A DNA stretch of 33,056 bases. Source: a bacterium HR30 (GTDB lineage: Bacteria; Desulfobacterota; Binatia; HRBIN30). Numbering within the stretch: position 1 is the first letter of the stretch; every line of letters begins with the position of its first letter. The DNA lies in the NCBI GenBank assembly GCA_002898795.1, contig BEIG01000029.1, forward strand, positions 1-33,056, given 5' to 3'. A program made the position numbers and the translations under genes. Positions 31,100 to 33,056 of this stretch are shown here, in pieces. The notes under the pieces are model-generated. The model was not told where the DNA came from. It ran no database searches and saw nothing but the letters and a program-made list of their open reading frames with translations.

Positions 31100-31951
31100 C
31101 TAGTCGTCCGGGGCACCACGCGCGATCCAATCCGTTAACGCCTCCAACCATTCAGGTTCCAGGCGTGGGCCCGACAACGGCATCGGGCTACCCCATCGAG
31201 GGTCGAAGCTGCTCAACTTGAGCTTGGTCAGCAGAAAGCTCGCCTCGGGCTGCCCCGGAGCAACCAGTAGCCAGCCAGACTCGCGGGCGTGTGCGTTGGT
31301 CGGAACAGCGCCAACGAGTGCTTGGTAAGGGTTGGTCAGATCGAGCCCAGCCGCGCGTGAAGTCCCATCGTGGCAGAACGCCACAGCGCACCGGGGGCCA
31401 AATATCTCCGCACGCAAGCGCGTAAACGAGCTGGGTGTTGGAGTACTACGTCCGCTGGGCGTAACTGTAGGCGTGGGAGTAGCGCTCGGTGTTGGCACAG
31501 CCACCGGATCTTCGCCTCGGGGGGCACCCGACAAAATCCAAGCTTCGATGCGCGCAAGCGTATCCTCGGACAGTGGGGCTGCGCCTAACGGCATGCGGCT
31601 TCCCAAGCCTGGGCCCGGCCCAGTGAGTTTGATCCACAGGAAGCTTTGCTCCGGCGCATGCGGTGTCACCCGTAGCCAGCCGGCTGCGCGAGCCGCAGCA
31701 TTCTCCGGAGCAGCGTTCACCAACTCATCGTACGCGTTCGGTCCTTCCAGTACCAAACCGCCGGCGGCAACTCCGGCGGAGTGACATGGCCCGAGTGCAC
31801 AATGGCGAGCGAAGATTTCACTTTGCAACGCGGCAAATGTTTCACCGCCCGACACAACTGAGGGAGGCCCATCACCGGCACACCCCGACAGCATGCCGGC
31901 AACGCACACCCCAACCGCGAACTGCAGCCAATACGGCGCTAGGTAACGCAC
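31100..31951 (-). CDS. Lipoprotein with two CX4CH cytochrome-like domains
   Basis: A 283-residue predicted lipoprotein (signal ending LSGC, lipid Cys24). It is made of two homologous ~105-residue domains separated by a Thr-Pro linker (~152-174). Domain one has HCALGPCHSAG (Cys51, Cys56, His57) and SRMPLG (Met120). Domain two has RCAVAFCHDG (Cys188, Cys193, His194) and SPMPLS (Met257). Each thus has CX4CH plus a Met at a similar distance, the pattern expected of a c-type haem with His/Met ligands, though with four residues between the Cys instead of two. The IFxxxC..CH pattern recurs in myxobacterial and planctomycete exported proteins. Haem binding is inferred. It starts with GTG at 31951 without a clear ribosome site, 32 bases after the small Cys/His protein. 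Confidence 0.85.
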   Translation of the reverse strand: MRYLAPYWLQFAVGVCVAGMLSGCAGDGPPSVVSGGETFAALQSEIFARHCALGPCHSAGVAAGGLVLEGPNAYDELVNAAPENAAARAAGWLRVTPHAPEQSFLWIKLTGPGPGLGSRMPLGAAPLSEDTLARIEAWILSGAPRGEDPVAVPTPSATPTPTVTPSGRSTPTPSSFTRLRAEIFGPRCAVAFCHDGTSRAAGLDLTNPYQALVGAVPTNAHARESGWLLVAPGQPEASFLLTKLKLSSFDPRWGSPMPLSGPRLEPEWLEALTDWIARGAPDD

Positions 31952-31983
31952 CGACGCAGGGAAAATGGCCCGGGGCTAGCGGA

Positions 31984-32352
31984 TCAGAGGCCCTTGGCCC
32001 CTCCAACGACGACGCTCGGCAAGTTGTTCCGAATGTATTTCTTGCCGGTCACCTCTGCCCGTTCTCCGGCGAGCTTTTTTACCTCGTTGTAAGGGGCTTC
32101 GTTGTTGTGGTCATCGACCAGGAGATACAGCTCGCCAGAATCCGTAAGCAGCCCCAGCGGAGTGCCCTTCTTGGCACACATCTGGGCGCAGCTCTTGTGC
32201 CCAGCCCCCCTTGCGCCCTTCGCCATGTAACACGCAAGGTCAACTATTTCTCCTTGCAGTTTGACCTCCTCTTGGGCCACCGCCACCGATACCCAGGCAC
32301 TTGCGAACAGCCCGGACAAAACGCCGATCCAACCTGCTTTCTTTAAGCTCAT
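31984..32352 (-). CDS. Small secreted Cys/His protein of unknown function
   Basis: A 122-residue protein with a clear signal peptide (basic MSLKK start, hydrophobic core, VAVA|Q cleavage). The mature ~96 residues look like a compact beta-barrel: LQGEIVDLACYM, then GHKSCAQMCAKKGTPLGLL, ELYLLVDDH and ERAEVTGKKY. Cys41, His52, Cys55 and Cys59, plus Met43 and Met58, lie close enough to bind a metal or haem or form a disulfide. I recall similar small proteins in other delta-like genomes but cannot name a function. It is the first gene of a minus-strand pair with the CX4CH lipoprotein, suggesting a joint redox or metal role. Only 30 bases separate its start from the divergent kinase start. Confidence 0.85.
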   Translation of the reverse strand: MSLKKAGWIGVLSGLFASAWVSVAVAQEEVKLQGEIVDLACYMAKGARGAGHKSCAQMCAKKGTPLGLLTDSGELYLLVDDHNNEAPYNEVKKLAGERAEVTGKKYIRNNLPSVVVGGAKGL

Positions 32353-32382
32353 AGGTGCACTAGTATCCGCGCTGGCTCGGCT

Positions 32383-33056
32383 ATGTCAATTTCACTTCAA
32401 CAGGTACGGCAACAAGTGGGGATTCACCCCGGCGCTTCTCCAGTCAAGGAAACGGCCGAAGCTATTGGGGGGACCCATTCTGCAGCTCTGTTTGCCGACC
32501 ACGCAGCCGAGGCCAAACCAGGCAGCGCGCAACGCACGGCAACTTCACCTCTGCTTCAAGTCGGCTTCCTTTATCTCACCGGACTTGCCATTGGCCTCCA
32601 CCTGGCTCTCGTGCATCTTTACCTCTGGGGTTCACCCCGGGCCTTTTTCTTTTTCCTCGGCGCAACGTTGTTATCCTGCACGGTCATCCTCGCGCTGTGG
32701 ATCTGGGTTTTACCCCGTTTCGCTGCGCTCCGCTTCCCAGCCCGACTTACAGCTCAGGTGTTAACCTCAGCAGGAGCCATCGCCGCCCTGTCTTTTCTCA
32801 CCGTGGAGGCAAATTCGTTTCTCTTTGGCGGCCACTCCATTTTGAATCCGTACGACGGGCCCGACCGCACCATCACCATTCCTGCCAGTGCGCTGCGCCA
32901 TGCGCCAGTCATTTACTTCCTCATCCCGATCGTGCCCACCGCCATTCTTTGCGTCGTTGGGTTTAATTTGCATTGGTGGCGAATCCTGGTCATGCAAGCT
33001 CGGGCGCGCGCTTTGGAGAACGTAGCGGCATCGGCACAGCTCGCGGCGTTGCGGGC
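32383..33056 (+). CDS. Sensor histidine kinase, LytS/YpdA type, N-terminal part (cut by window edge)
   Basis: The frame is open from ATG 32383 to the edge (224 codons). A hydrophilic leader (~1-60) is followed by about four membrane helices (~62-84, 90-112, 123-145, 172-195). The cytoplasmic start (WWRILVMQARARALENVAASAQLAALR) looks like the helix leading into the QPHFLFN box of His_kinase (LytS-type) proteins, which lies beyond the window. Family call rests on that juxtamembrane pattern only. The start is uncertain: there is no good ribosome site, and the divergent gene begins 30 bases away, so the true start may be further in, such as GTG 32419. Confidence 0.68.
   Translation, partial: MSISLQQVRQQVGIHPGASPVKETAEAIGGTHSAALFADHAAEAKPGSAQRTATSPLLQVGFLYLTGLAIGLHLALVHLYLWGSPRAFFFFLGATLLSCTVILALWIWVLPRFAALRFPARLTAQVLTSAGAIAALSFLTVEANSFLFGGHSILNPYDGPDRTITIPASALRHAPVIYFLIPIVPTAILCVVGFNLHWWRILVMQARARALENVAASAQLAALR

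Overview
The window looks like a chromosomal segment of a GC-rich, Gram-negative heterotroph from a deltaproteobacteria-like lineage. My best guess is the Binatia/Binatota (Desulfobacterota_B) group. The reasons are four acyl-CoA dehydrogenases in 33 kb, many lipoproteins plus a lipoprotein N-acyltransferase, exported proteins with Thr-Pro linkers and FG-GAP, Cys-module or beta-helix architecture, and a C-terminal tail resembling myxobacterial-type sorting signals. The taxonomic call is inference, because there is no rRNA or marker-gene alignment here. I see no phage, transposase, CRISPR array or integration site.

Layout. 0-10.2 kb: an extracytoplasmic GH31 glycosidase lipoprotein faces a SLOG-like protein. 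A minus-strand run then encodes (in transcription order) a two-subunit acyl-CoA dehydrogenase, a Pro-rich membrane-anchored protein, Lnt and an RRM RNA-binding protein. Divergent from it are a membrane-anchored protein of unknown function and a DUF971 protein. 10.2-13.0 kb: a gene-poor stretch with possible decayed coding sequence, tRNA-Leu(CAA), an AMIN-like lipoprotein plus HEAT-repeat pair, and a BadH-like SDR. 13.1-17.9 kb: a tight plus-strand operon of a lipoprotein metallophosphoesterase, a long FadE5/DmdC-like acyl-CoA dehydrogenase and an MFS_2 (GPH-type) symporter. 18.0-23.3 kb: thiD facing a housekeeping run of glpX (FBPase II), prfB with its programmed +1 frameshift, and a DnaQ exonuclease/GIY-YIG fusion. 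23.3-32.0 kb: a surface/envelope block (seven-bladed FG-GAP plus nine Cys-module protein, beta-helix protein with dockerin-like and IPT parts, tandem CX4CH lipoprotein, small Cys/His secreted protein). It is interrupted by a short/medium-chain acyl-CoA dehydrogenase and a class I fructose-bisphosphate aldolase. 32.4 kb to the edge: the N-terminal part of a LytS-type sensor kinase.

How it fits together. The acyl-CoA dehydrogenases and the SDR point to beta-oxidation of fatty, alicyclic or steroid-like acids. GlpX and the class I aldolase are gluconeogenic enzymes that would turn the resulting carbon into sugar phosphates. The phosphoesterase/dehydrogenase/MFS operon suggests scavenging of a phosphorylated or lipid-like substrate. 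The most notable items for follow-up are that operon, the DnaQ/GIY-YIG fusion that keeps a UvrC-type Cys quartet, the tandem CX4CH lipoprotein with its small Cys/His partner, and the FG-GAP/Cys-module surface protein. I did not find a clearly unprecedented defence or mobile system.
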